A DNA stretch of 30,791 bases from a virus: positions 1 to 30,791 of the IMG/VR virus record IMGVR_UViG_3300005782_000017. One strand, written 5' to 3'. The notes under the pieces were generated by a model. The model worked only from the letters and a program-made list of their open reading frames with translations. It was not told the origin of the DNA and ran no database searches. The first letter of the stretch is position 1; every line of letters starts with the position of its first letter. Shown piece by piece: positions 1 to 6,770 of this stretch. The position numbers and the translations under genes were made by a program.

Positions 1-56
1 ACGGCATACGAGATCCTCTCTGGTCTCGTGGGCTCGGAGATGTGTATAAGAGACAG
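1..56 (+). other. Illumina Nextera P7 adapter (assembly artefact)
   Basis: Bases 1-14 match the 3' part of the Illumina P7 flow-cell primer. Bases 15-22 (CCTCTCTG) are an 8-base i7 index, which I recall as Nextera N708. Bases 23-37 (GTCTCGTGGGCTCGG) are the Nextera read-2 adapter, and bases 38-56 (AGATGTGTATAAGAGACAG) are the Tn5 mosaic end. This is untrimmed library adapter, and natural sequence begins at about 57. The contig end is therefore set by a library fragment and need not be a phage genome terminus. Confidence 0.98.
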
Positions 57-97
57 GATATAAAGAAAGATTTAATTTAAGTCTTTTATTTGCCGTA

Positions 98-132
98 TTT
101 TATATCAGATATAAAATCTCATTCCGAATGAG
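98..132. repeat. Two back-to-back perfect inverted repeats
   Basis: Arms TTTTATATC (98-106) and GATATAAAA (108-116) surround one base. One base later, CTCATTC (118-124) and GAATGAG (126-132) surround one base. The second has 3 of 7 arm positions G or C, so it is not explained by A/T composition alone. Confidence 0.6.
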
Positions 133-247
133 TATTTTGATATATTTTATAGATATTCTATAAATGAAAAGTGAGCCCTAAGATTTTGAAATCTTCAATT
201 TATTTTCTATATTCTCTGAATCTTTTATTCTAAGTACTTACTATATA

Positions 248-313
248 AAGAGATAAAAAATTTAGAAAGAAAATCATTTTCTCTTATCTCTTATTGAGAA
301 TTAATCTCAATAA
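248..313. repeat. Nested plus adjacent inverted repeats
   Basis: The outer arms AAGAGATAA (248-256) and TTATCTCTT (284-292) enclose AGAAAAT (268-274) and ATTTTCT (276-282). Next to them, and sharing two bases, TTATTGAGA (291-299) and TCTCAATAA (305-313) form a 9 bp stem with a 5-base loop. As RNA this could fold into a forked structure. Confidence 0.6.
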
Positions 314-480
314 CTTAAGATTATTTTATTTAATATATAAAAACTTATCATAAAAGAAAATAAGATTCTTTTCAATAGATACTTGGATTAATGAGAGAAG
401 AAAGAGAATTAATCTTTAGAAAAGAGAAGATTCTCTCTATCAAGAAATCATCTGATATCCTTTATTCTTTTCTCTCTCAG

Positions 481-496
481 ATTGATTTAAATCAAT
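481..496. repeat. 16 bp perfect palindrome
   Basis: ATTGATTTAAATCAAT reads the same on both strands. It could be a dimeric protein site or a cruciform-prone element. A second unrelated 16 bp palindrome, ATTAAGTGCACTTAAT, lies at 630-645. Confidence 0.6.
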
Positions 497-789
497 TCTA
501 ATGAGCTCTAATTCTCTTTTCGATATATCTATCAAGAAAGAAATCAAATCTCTTTAGATTCTATTTCTTTAATTCTCTCAAAATATCTAAGTCTAATCTT
601 TATCATAAGTATTTTTCTCCAATCTTTCTATTAAGTGCACTTAATTAAATTCTCTAATTATTTTAATAAAAAGAATAAATTTAAGAAATTATTTTATATA
701 ATAAATACACTTATTAGAAAAGAAATAAGAGAATAGAATTTATATTTTTAGAAAATAATCAATCAAGATATTCTATCTATTTATTTATA

Positions 790-845
790 AATAATAAGAC
801 ACACTTAGAATAATCTTATTATTATAAATTATCTTATATAGATAA
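790..845. repeat. Two consecutive stem-loops
   Basis: AATAATAAGA (790-799) pairs with TCTTATTATT (814-823), a 10 bp stem with a 14-base loop. TTATCT (829-834) pairs with AGATAA (840-845) around a 5-base loop. A 14 bp palindrome, TTATTTATAAATAA (781-794), overlaps the first. Confidence 0.55.
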
Positions 846-990
846 GAGAATAAAGACAGAAAAAAGAAAGAAAAGAAATAAGGAGAAACTCTGATTTCCA
901 CTAAGGAAAGAAAATATCTCTTATCTCTTTATATACCAATAGATTATAAAAATAGAATATTCTTTATAAAATAAGAAATAATAAGAAAAC

Positions 991-1042
991 TTACTTATCT
1001 TATATATAAATTAATATAATATTCTATATAGAAGATAAGTAA
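991..1042. repeat. 11 bp inverted repeat
   Basis: TTACTTATCTT (991-1001) is the exact reverse complement of AAGATAAGTAA (1032-1042). The 30 bases between are A/T only except for one C and one G. This is the longest perfect pair of arms I found in the gene-free region. Confidence 0.55.
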
Positions 1043-1130
1043 TAAATTAAATATAAATTAAGTTTTAAATCTCATATATATCAATAGAGAAAAAATAATT
1101 CTTTTTTTGTAAAATGAAAGAAAATAAGTA

Positions 1131-1576
1131 GGTGGTATACTGTGCCTATAGCTTAATGTGCAGCTTTCCTAAGTTACAAGTTAAATAATGATTCTTTTAT
1201 ATAAGAGATTTCTATATAAAGGTGTGACCAGCTAAAGGTGGAACTTATTTAAGTTTTAATATAATATTTCTTTATATAGAAAAAGGTTTCTTTATTATAG
1301 GGGTATAGCCTTTTATATATGGAACTTATTAAGTTTATATTAAATAAATAATGATTCTTATATATAGGGAACTATTGTATAAAGAAAAGAATTCTTTATA
1401 CTAAACACTTACTAAGTTTCTTTATTTTCTTATATAAAAGAAATACTGTACAAGTTCTAAGTTAAATACATAATAAAAAAATTTCTATATATAAGAATAA
1501 AATATTTAAAATAATAAAAACTTAATAAATTTTTTTATATTTATTATATGAAAAAGAATTCTTTATTATATGGGGG
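1131..1576. repeat. Degenerate repeat zone (AACTTA-TAAGTT family)
   Basis: Variants of a palindrome-like core AACTTA(N)TAAGTT or AAGTT-N-AAGTT recur at about 1171, 1241, 1322, 1406, 1451 and 1518, roughly 45-85 bases apart. AAATAATGATTCTT plus T/A plus TATATA occurs at 1184-1204 and 1346-1366 with one mismatch. TTCTTTATTATA followed by a G run occurs at 1288-1303 and 1559-1576. AAAGAATTCTTT occurs at 1386-1397 and 1553-1564. No gene is seen. The spacing resembles iterons or a repeated RNA module, but I cannot choose between them. Confidence 0.5.
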
Positions 1577-1701
1577 ATTATAAATAGAAAAAAGGATTTT
1601 TTATGTCAGAGTCAAGTAAGTAGCAAATAAACAAATAGATATTAGAAAAATAGGTATTAGCTAATAAAATATTAACCATATGTGTATTAGCTCTTGTGCA
1701 T

Positions 1702-1710
1702 TGTTATAAG
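1702..1710 (+). promoter_or_regulatory. Candidate extended -10 promoter
   Basis: TGTTATAAG fits an extended -10 element (TG, one base, then TATAAG). No good -35 element is visible. Transcription would start near 1717 and run into the gene at 1813. It is a candidate only, because TATA-like strings are frequent here. Confidence 0.3.
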
Positions 1711-1812
1711 GTTTTATAGGAAACAAATAATTTCGTAGTGTTTGGGTATAGTGTGTCTCTTTATATAGAATATTATAGAATAATTATTTTCTTTTTGAGA
1801 AAGGAGCAAGTA

Positions 1813-2037
1813 ATGAGTAAAGAAATAATTACAAACTTACTTGGTAATCCAGTTAAAATCGTTGTGGGATATAACGACTACATTGGAAAAGTAGGATTTG
1901 TTAGAACAATCTTTCAGGACAATGATGGAAACATAAAACTTCATATTGATATTAAGAAAGAATGTCTTATTGAAGTTTATGCAACAAATGTATCTGTTTG
2001 TCCTGTTATTGAATCAAAGCCCATAGATAAACTATGA
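1813..2037 (+). CDS. Small hypothetical protein, possible SH3/KOW-like fold
   Basis: This 74-residue protein is the first supported gene. The ATG at 1813 is chosen over an upstream ATG at 1738 because AAGGAG lies 6 bases ahead of it and the upstream extension is hydrophobic and unlike the rest. The pattern VKIVVGYNDYIGKVGFVR, then alternating beta-like segments (KLHIDIKKECLIEVYATNVSV), suggests a small all-beta barrel, an inference from pattern only. The frame upstream to 1603 is interrupted only by TAG codons (see findings). I do not recognise the family. Confidence 0.6.
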   Translation: MSKEIITNLLGNPVKIVVGYNDYIGKVGFVRTIFQDNDGNIKLHIDIKKECLIEVYATNVSVCPVIESKPIDKL

Positions 2038-2049
2038 AAGGAGAAACAA

Positions 2050-2205
2050 ATGATAAAATCAAGTATTATATTTGTCCCTTTGTATGCTATTTGTTTCATA
2101 CTTGAAATAGGACGGATATTTTGTGTAACTATAACATGTTTATATAAGTTAATTAGAGATATAGTAATATCTCCTTGTTCATCTTACAAGTTTACACGCA
2201 TGTAA
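2050..2205 (+). CDS. Short hydrophobic (membrane) protein
   Basis: This 51-residue reading frame starts 12 bases after the previous stop, with AAAGGAG 6 bases ahead of its ATG. Residues about 5-35 are largely hydrophobic (SSIIFVPLYAICFILEIG, then IFCVTITCLYKLI), enough for one or two membrane passes, with four cysteines in all. It may be a small inner-membrane protein made early in infection. No family is recognised. Position and ribosome binding site support it; its shortness lowers certainty. Confidence 0.45.
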   Translation: MIKSSIIFVPLYAICFILEIGRIFCVTITCLYKLIRDIVISPCSSYKFTRM

Positions 2206-2304
2206 ACAATATGAAGTATCTAAATCAGTATCAACATAAGCAAATGGTAGTGCTTATATAGGATAATAATGAAATGTTTTTAATCTTTAACAGAAGGGAA
2301 AGAC

Positions 2305-2520
2305 ATGAGTAACGGAAGAGCTCGAAGAATAGCCAAATGTGGTTATACATTTTTAGCACTTAGTAAAGTAAGTGCAGATAAGTTGTGTACCGAGAAACAA
2401 AAAAAACAATGCGAAAAAAGTAAGGAATGTATATTTGGAACGTGGGATGAAAAATATAAAAAGAATTATAGACAGTGTCGTCGTGTTAGAATTGTAGCTA
2501 CAAAAGAATATGATTTGTAG
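2305..2520 (+). CDS. Small Cys- and Lys/Arg-rich protein
   Basis: A 71-residue basic protein with five cysteines (C12, C28, C36, C42, C58). Their spacing resembles a small zinc-binding or disulfide knot but matches no family I recognise. The ATG follows AGAAGGGAAAG. A 99-base gap with A/T-rich sequence precedes it. It heads a run of small Cys-containing genes and may bind nucleic acid, an inference from charge and cysteines only. Confidence 0.55.
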   Translation: MSNGRARRIAKCGYTFLALSKVSADKLCTEKQKKQCEKSKECIFGTWDEKYKKNYRQCRRVRIVATKEYDL

Positions 2521-2537
2521 AAAGGATAGAGGAAAAA

Positions 2538-2999
2538 ATGTCAGATAGAAGAATTGATTTTGCAGAAGAAAGAAGGATAAAAGCTCTTAATTGGAAAATA
2601 CATAGATTAAGAGGTAAATGTCCTCACAACTTTAGAGCAGGAGAAAGTATAGGTTCAACTGAAGGAAATTGTATTTATTGTAATGCAACTTTAAGTAAAG
2701 CAATGAAAGATTGGGAAGAAATTCCAGTCCTTACACGTAGGACTTATTGTTGGTATCCTAATTATACTAAAGATTTAAATGAGTGTATAGCAGCAGTAGA
2801 TGATATTTACAAACAAGATTATACTATTAAAATCGTAAAAGATATTGATGATACTTTTTGTGCAGAGATACACAAGCCTATTCCAGAAGAGGAAGAAACG
2901 TATGAATGTGAAGAAGATTATTTAATAGAATGTTATTCCGGCTTTGGTAATAAAACACCGGCTGAAGCTTTAGCAATTGCACTTACAAAGGAGGAGTAA
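2538..2999 (+). CDS. Probable phage ABA-sandwich domain protein with Cys-pair N-terminus
   Basis: This 153-residue protein has two parts. Residues about 20-55 carry CPH and CIYC, a likely zinc-binding knuckle after a basic start. Residues about 70-153 run PNYTKDLNECIAAVDDI to a C-terminal TPAEALAIALTKEE. The Trp/Tyr-Pro-Asn start, the Asp/Glu-rich middle and the closing PAEA-IAL helix are typical of the small phage ABA sandwich domain, widespread in phages and of unknown role. The stop overlaps the next ATG (TAATG), indicating translational coupling. The domain assignment is from pattern recall. Confidence 0.6.
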   Translation: MSDRRIDFAEERRIKALNWKIHRLRGKCPHNFRAGESIGSTEGNCIYCNATLSKAMKDWEEIPVLTRRTYCWYPNYTKDLNECIAAVDDIYKQDYTIKIVKDIDDTFCAEIHKPIPEEEETYECEEDYLIECYSGFGNKTPAEALAIALTKEE

Positions 3000-3253
3000 T
3001 GCAAAAGAAAGAAACAAAAGTTTTTTGTGATTGTTGTGGCAATGAAATGACTGAAGATAGGCGTGCAACTATAGAATGTAACGTTGCTTTAAATATGATA
3101 TTCACAATACGTGTAAATGTTACACTTCAAAGCGATGATGGAAAAAAACGTCATGCAGATTTATGTAAACGTTGTCGTAATGATGTGGCAGAACGTATTG
3201 CGGAAGAATTACTTATTGTGTATAAAGCAAAAGAAAGTAAAAAGAAGGAGTAG
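2999..3253 (+). CDS. Small zinc-ribbon-like protein
   Basis: An 84-residue protein with CDCCG at the N-terminus and CKRC about 45 residues later, a plausible four-cysteine zinc ribbon. A beta-rich segment (RATIECNVALNMIFTIRVNV) separates the knuckles, and a basic helix ends the protein. Its start overlaps the upstream stop by one base, after AAAGGAGGAG, so it is probably translated by re-initiation. Role unknown; proteins of this size and pattern are common in phage early regions. Confidence 0.6.
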   Translation: MQKKETKVFCDCCGNEMTEDRRATIECNVALNMIFTIRVNVTLQSDDGKKRHADLCKRCRNDVAERIAEELLIVYKAKESKKKE

Positions 3254-3255
3254 AA

Positions 3256-3606
3256 ATGGACTTTGATAAAATATTAGAAGAAATTTATTATTGGATTATA
3301 ATGTTAGGAAAGAGCATAAAGAAACAAGCAAAGGAATTAGAAGAAATAAATAAACATCCACAAAAAGGAGAAAGATATTTTTCAGGAGACTCTAATAACC
3401 CTGCAACTAAAAGTAATTGGACTACTAAAAAAGCAAAGATAATTGTCTATCCTTGGACAGATAAAGATTTAGAATTTTGGAAAGGAGGAAAAAAGCCAAA
3501 AGGATTAATTTGTCCAAAGTGTAAAAGTAATAAATGGCTTATATCGGATGTTGGAATTCAATGTGTTGATTGTTCGTTTTTCTTTGATTGGAGTTTTTGG
3601 TATTAG
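3256..3606 (+). CDS. Hypothetical protein with C-terminal zinc ribbon
   Basis: A 116-residue protein. An N-terminal amphipathic helix (residues 1-35) is followed by a Lys-rich middle and a C-terminal CPKC/CVDC pair 16 residues apart (about residues 89-107), a compact rubredoxin-like zinc ribbon. The end is strongly aromatic (FFFDWSFWY). It starts 3 bases after the previous stop, behind AAGGAG. Nucleic-acid or protein binding is possible; no family is recognised. Confidence 0.55.
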   Translation: MDFDKILEEIYYWIIMLGKSIKKQAKELEEINKHPQKGERYFSGDSNNPATKSNWTTKKAKIIVYPWTDKDLEFWKGGKKPKGLICPKCKSNKWLISDVGIQCVDCSFFFDWSFWY

Positions 3607-3680
3607 TATAGAAGAAATACAAAGTGAAATAAATGGACAATCACATTGGAAGGGTAACAATTACTGAAAGGAGTAAAATA

Positions 3681-4109
3681 ATGGAACAAATCATTCAAAA
3701 TCTGAAGCAGAAGTTGGAAGGGAAACAAAAGCTCCTTGACCAACAACGCAAAATGACAAACAAGACTGCAAGACAAGTTCATCGTATTGAAAAAGCACTT
3801 GAGGTACTTACTAAGGAGGACCCTCTTTTACCAAAGAAAAAGTTTGAAGTTAAATTAGAGAAATCAAAAAAGATTGGTCCTTTAAGTCCTGTTCAGCAAA
3901 AGATATTTAACTTTCTTGAATCACAAAATGGCGAATGGTGCACAGCAAAGACTATTCAAATACGAGCAGATATTAAGAGGGGTTCTGTTACAAGTGCTCT
4001 TAATGTATTAATAAAGAAAAGTAGAGTAGAGTGTAAAGGACGGGGAGTACATTATTATCCACGTGTATATCGTATTATAGGAAGTAATATATCGTATTAT
4101 AGGAAGTAA
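3681..4109 (+). CDS. Winged-helix DNA-binding protein with N-terminal coiled coil
   Basis: This 142-residue protein starts at the ATG at 3681 behind AAAGGAG; an in-frame ATG at 3633 lacks a ribosome binding site. Residues 1-45 are charged heptads (LKQKLEGKQKLLDQQRK), likely a dimerising coiled coil. Residues about 70-135 (SPVQQKIFNFLESQNGEWC through a Tyr-rich wing) have the helix, helix-turn-helix and wing pattern of a winged helix, with a recognition helix near GSVTSALNVLIK. It is probably a phage transcription regulator. Its operator is not evident. Confidence 0.6.
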   Translation: MEQIIQNLKQKLEGKQKLLDQQRKMTNKTARQVHRIEKALEVLTKEDPLLPKKKFEVKLEKSKKIGPLSPVQQKIFNFLESQNGEWCTAKTIQIRADIKRGSVTSALNVLIKKSRVECKGRGVHYYPRVYRIIGSNISYYRK

Positions 4110-4144
4110 TAATAGAGGATAAGTTGGAAGGAGAAAACTAACTA

Positions 4145-4393
4145 ATGATAATGAAACCAGAAATACCAGAAAAGATATATGATTTTGTTGTGTATTCTTG
4201 GGGTTTATATTATGCTTCGATTTGTACAAGTTTATCATTGAAAGAAACAGAAGAACGATTGAATATAGAACTTCCTACTGGAATAAAATCACAGTGGAAA
4301 AAAGCTGAAGAGGACTTTCACACAGGACAATCTAATCCATGTCCATGTGAGAGATACCCTGAAACACACAAACATTACTTATTTGTATGTTAG
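4145..4393 (+). CDS. Small hypothetical protein with CPCE motif
   Basis: An 82-residue acidic protein, here started at the ATG at 4145; a second in-frame ATG at 4151 is equally possible, with GAAGGAG about 11-17 bases upstream. The C-terminus carries NPCPCERYPETHKHYLFVC, a Cys/His cluster that may bind one metal. No family is recognised. The next gene starts within 10 bases of the stop, so the two are probably cotranslated. Confidence 0.55.
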   Translation: MIMKPEIPEKIYDFVVYSWGLYYASICTSLSLKETEERLNIELPTGIKSQWKKAEEDFHTGQSNPCPCERYPETHKHYLFVC

Positions 4394-4401
4394 AAGGGAT
4401 A

Positions 4402-5100
4402 ATGGGTTATTTAATTGAATTTACTTGTTGTAACTTTCATACTTGGCGGAGAGAATTTGATGTAATTGATTTTAAGGAATTACTTAACGTGTTGTGTCCA
4501 ATTTGTAGTGACGAAGCCAATAAAATAGAATCTTTGGAATATGGTTTGAATGTTAATTTAAAAGAAAGGATAGTTATACCTGCTGGAAGAAGAATTAGTA
4601 TAGTTGGTTTTAATTTTCAAAATTCTTCTAATTCAGTAAGTACAAGAGTAGACAGTAAGCAAAGAGATTTAGTGATGGGTAAGGTACAAGAAATTAAGGC
4701 ATATGTGCAAGCATTGTTAGAACAAAGAAGAATAGGCGAAGTTACAAAAGTTCAATTAAACGTGTTGTTAGATGAATTAGCAAGTGAGATTGTGGATGAA
4801 TTGAAAATTAAGAGTAAAGATAAAGCAGCAATAGAAGCAAGATTGGATAGAGAAAAGTTAGAGCATTTGAGAAGTGGAATACAAAAAATTATAAGAATGA
4901 TAGGAGAAGGTGAATATTCATTTTCAGCTTCAACTGAATTAGTTAATATGCTTGGAGTGTTATTAAGAAATAGCAAACATATTCGTGAAACACACAAGTC
5001 TGTAATTGAAAATGAAAATAAAGAAGGAAAAAAAGAAGTAGACATAGAAAAAAAGAAAAAGAAAATAAAAAGAATAATAGTAAGGAAAAATGGAAGATGA
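4402..5100 (+). CDS. Zinc-knuckle protein with helical body and Lys-rich tail
   Basis: This protein has 232 residues if started at 4402, or 237 from an ATG at 4387 that overlaps the upstream stop. AGAAGGGA favours 4402, though the spacing is short. The N-terminus has TCC, H and CPIC over about 30 residues, a zinc knuckle. Residues about 85-215 are heptad-like and charged, a probable long coiled coil. The end is a basic tail with a run of five lysines before IKRIIVRKNGR. Such a tail recurs on other proteins in this window. Function unknown. Confidence 0.6.
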   Translation: MGYLIEFTCCNFHTWRREFDVIDFKELLNVLCPICSDEANKIESLEYGLNVNLKERIVIPAGRRISIVGFNFQNSSNSVSTRVDSKQRDLVMGKVQEIKAYVQALLEQRRIGEVTKVQLNVLLDELASEIVDELKIKSKDKAAIEARLDREKLEHLRSGIQKIIRMIGEGEYSFSASTELVNMLGVLLRNSKHIRETHKSVIENENKEGKKEVDIEKKKKKIKRIIVRKNGR

Positions 5101-5285
5101 AGAAAGGGCTTAAAAAAGGTGCACTTGTCACTTGTTACAGGTGGTATATGTTACGTCGTGTATATGGGCATGTAACGGCATATTTAGGTGATGGCGTGTG
5201 GGCAGTTACTGGAAATTTTGGGTTGGAATCCTTTTATGAGCCATCTATACGAGTTGTAAAAAAACCAAAGTGGAAGAATGACTGA
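5097..5285 (+). CDS. Small basic beta-rich hypothetical protein
   Basis: A 62-residue protein starting by an ATGA overlap with the upstream stop. The order KKGALVTCYRWYM, VYGHVTAYLGDGVWAV and a final VVKK suggests five short strands, like a small SH3-type barrel. Such phage proteins are common and mostly uncharacterised. High Lys/Arg would allow nucleic-acid binding; that is inference. Confidence 0.5.
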   Translation: MKKGLKKGALVTCYRWYMLRRVYGHVTAYLGDGVWAVTGNFGLESFYEPSIRVVKKPKWKND

Positions 5286-5306
5286 TAATGATGAGGAGGT
5301 GAAATA

Positions 5307-5825
5307 ATGGGAGAAAGACATAAAAACGATGATAAGACGATAAGGCTCTTTCGTGATGATTATCGTTTTTTATCTAATTTTCATATGCACATGTTTTTTT
5401 ATGGAAGATATAGATGCGCTTCAGCAGAGCATATTTATCAAGCTATGAAAGCACGATTGGAAAGAGATAAACAAAGAATTTTAAGACTTGGCACTCCTAA
5501 ACTTGCAAAGATTGCAGGGCAATATACGAATTTAAAATGTCGAATGGATTGGGGAGAAGTTAAAGTTGATATAATGTATGGTATATTAAGAGCAAAGTTT
5601 AAAATACCAGTATTAAGAAAGAAATTAATTGATACATTTCCTAAAAAGCTGATAGAAGAAAACTGGTGGCATGATAATTTTTGGGGTAGATGTACATGTA
5701 GTAAGTGTAAAAATAAAGGAAAGAATATGCTTGGAAAGCTATTAATGAAAGTAAGAGATAAAGTAATGAAAGTAAAAAAGAAAAAGAAAGTAAAAAGGAG
5801 GAAGAATGGAGAAGGAAAGAATTAA
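5307..5825 (+). CDS. NADAR (YbiA-like) family protein
   Basis: A 172-residue protein with the NADAR fold signature: YRFLSNF (19-25), SAEHIYQAMKA (39-49), a Trp-Gly/Lys-Val segment (82-87), DNFWG (123-127) and MLGKLLMKVR (141-150). Family members act on N-glycosidic bonds of ribosylated compounds, and some remove ADP-ribose from guanine bases in nucleic acid. In a phage this could reverse an ADP-ribosylating defence. Unusual features are a Cys pair (CTCSKC) just after the FWG motif and a Lys-rich tail. The start is the ATG after GAGGAGG. Family call firm, role inferred. Confidence 0.85.
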   Translation: MGERHKNDDKTIRLFRDDYRFLSNFHMHMFFYGRYRCASAEHIYQAMKARLERDKQRILRLGTPKLAKIAGQYTNLKCRMDWGEVKVDIMYGILRAKFKIPVLRKKLIDTFPKKLIEENWWHDNFWGRCTCSKCKNKGKNMLGKLLMKVRDKVMKVKKKKKVKRRKNGEGKN

Positions 5826-5997
5826 AGAAGCTATTAGTGAAGCAAAATATTTTATTAGTAAAGCAGAATTAGCTATTAAAAAAATTAATGAGGATTCACT
5901 TGTACTTATTTCAGGAAGTAAAGAGACTGCAGCATGTAAAAGAGCATCATTGGATTTGACAAGAACATTAGCAAAAATGAGGAGTACCAAAAGGTGA
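5806..5997 (+). CDS. Small helical phage protein
   Basis: A 63-residue protein whose ATG overlaps the end of the NADAR gene by 20 bases, behind AAAAAGGAGGA. It is helical, with a C-terminal block SKETAACKRASLDLTRTL that I recall from many short phage proteins of unknown role. It stops 17 bases inside the broken metallopeptidase frame that follows. Confidence 0.5.
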   Translation: MEKERIKEAISEAKYFISKAELAIKKINEDSLVLISGSKETAACKRASLDLTRTLAKMRSTKR

Positions 5998-6162
5998 AGA
6001 AACAATAATACACGAAGCTTTACATCTTGGTTTTGGAAATCATCCGTGGCCAATGGAAAAAAGTGGTCATTGGAGAGAATGTTTAAAAGAATGACTAAAG
6101 TATTAGAAGAACGCGGAATAGAAGTATCTATTAAAGAAACAAAGAAAAGGAGGAAAAAATGA
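5981..6162 (+). pseudogene. Remnant of an HExxH zinc metallopeptidase
   Basis: The frame open from 5981 has no ATG, GTG or TTG ahead of its key motif and reads GEETIIHEALHLGFGNHPW, with a further conserved-looking GHWRECLKE before a TGA at 6092. HEALH is an HExxH zinc-protease core, and GH-W about 15 residues later resembles a third zinc ligand region as in SprT-like enzymes. A second frame (6091-6162, MTKVLEERGIEV) looks like its natural continuation after a frameshift. The N-terminal part is missing. It is either a decayed gene, an assembly error, or a product of unusual frameshifting from 5806-5997. Confidence 0.6.
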
Positions 6163-6395
6163 AGAAATTATTATTGTTGGTAGTAAGTATTGTATTACTG
6201 TCTGGATGTGGATTATTTAATACTTATGTGTATGATGAAGTAACAGTTAAAAATCTTAAAGTATTAAGAGGGATGTACATTACTGATATTGAGAGAGCAA
6301 AACAGGGAAATCTTCCTGATGCTTTCTACAATGCTACATTAGAAGTTTTTGATTCATCTATAATAAGAGAAAAAGCCAAGAAAGGGGATAAGTAA
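6159..6395 (+). CDS. Small phage lipoprotein
   Basis: A 78-residue precursor with a Lys-Lys start, a hydrophobic stretch and a lipobox LSGC (Cys17), so signal peptidase II cleavage and lipidation are expected. The mature part of about 62 residues is acidic to neutral and helical. It overlaps the next start by one base (TAATG) and precedes a helical protein and a likely holin. It could be an outer-membrane spanin-like lysis protein, a superinfection-exclusion lipoprotein, or something else. Context suggests lysis, but this is not proven. Confidence 0.7.
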   Translation: MKKLLLLVVSIVLLSGCGLFNTYVYDEVTVKNLKVLRGMYITDIERAKQGNLPDAFYNATLEVFDSSIIREKAKKGDK

Positions 6396-6760
6396 TGTCT
6401 TTAGAAGAAAAAATAGAAGATTTGGAAGATGTATTAACGGAAGAATTTCCATTTTTGTTAAATGGGTTAAGTGAATCACTTAAATCTCTTAAAGATAATG
6501 CTAAAGAAGTATCTGAAGAATTAAAAAGTAGATTGGAAGGATTAGCAGAGCAATCAATTCTTACATTGCAACAAGTTGCTAAAAAACAAATAACAGAGGA
6601 GGATGGAAAAGAGATATTAAAAAGATTACGAATTGCATTTAATAATTATATTGATACAGCTCAAATTGAAGCAGGAAAAGCAATTGCATCTAAATTTGAA
6701 AGTTTGATTGATGATGTATTAGTATTTGTTGGAAAATTAGTAATTGGTTTTATAGTATAA
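6395..6760 (+). CDS. Helical protein with hydrophobic C-terminus
   Basis: A 121-residue, largely heptad-patterned protein (residues 1-100), ending in a hydrophobic segment LIDDVLVFVGKLVIGFIV that could be a membrane anchor. It lies between a lipoprotein and a holin-like gene, with coupled start (TAATG) and 10 bases to the next gene. A lysis accessory or an inner-membrane partner of the lipoprotein is possible. The membrane segment is at the opposite end from a typical i-spanin, so I leave the role open. Confidence 0.55.
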   Translation: MSLEEKIEDLEDVLTEEFPFLLNGLSESLKSLKDNAKEVSEELKSRLEGLAEQSILTLQQVAKKQITEEDGKEILKRLRIAFNNYIDTAQIEAGKAIASKFESLIDDVLVFVGKLVIGFIV

Positions 6761-6770
6761 GGAGACACAC

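Larger units (their letters stand above)
57..1130. other. Gene-free, extremely A+T-rich region dense in inverted repeats
   Basis: I find no open frame with a ribosome binding site on either strand. The few G and C bases sit mostly in GA/AG and TC/CT dinucleotides. Perfect inverted repeats follow one another closely: 98-116, 118-132, 146-164, 180-195, 248-292, 291-313, 352-372, 481-496, 537-570, 630-645, 781-794, 790-823, 829-845, 944-969 and 991-1042. Arms of about 7 bp are expected by chance in such DNA; the 9-11 bp arms and 16 bp palindromes are less so. It could be a structured non-coding RNA, a replication or packaging region, or simply decayed DNA. Function is unknown. Confidence 0.6.

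Noticed and set aside
1131-1576. CRISPR array
   Set aside because: The repeats are degenerate, of unequal length and spacing, and no cas gene is present.
1738-1812. Upstream ATG extension of the first gene
   Set aside because: No ribosome binding site precedes it, whereas the ATG at 1813 has AAGGAG. The extension is unlike the rest of the protein.
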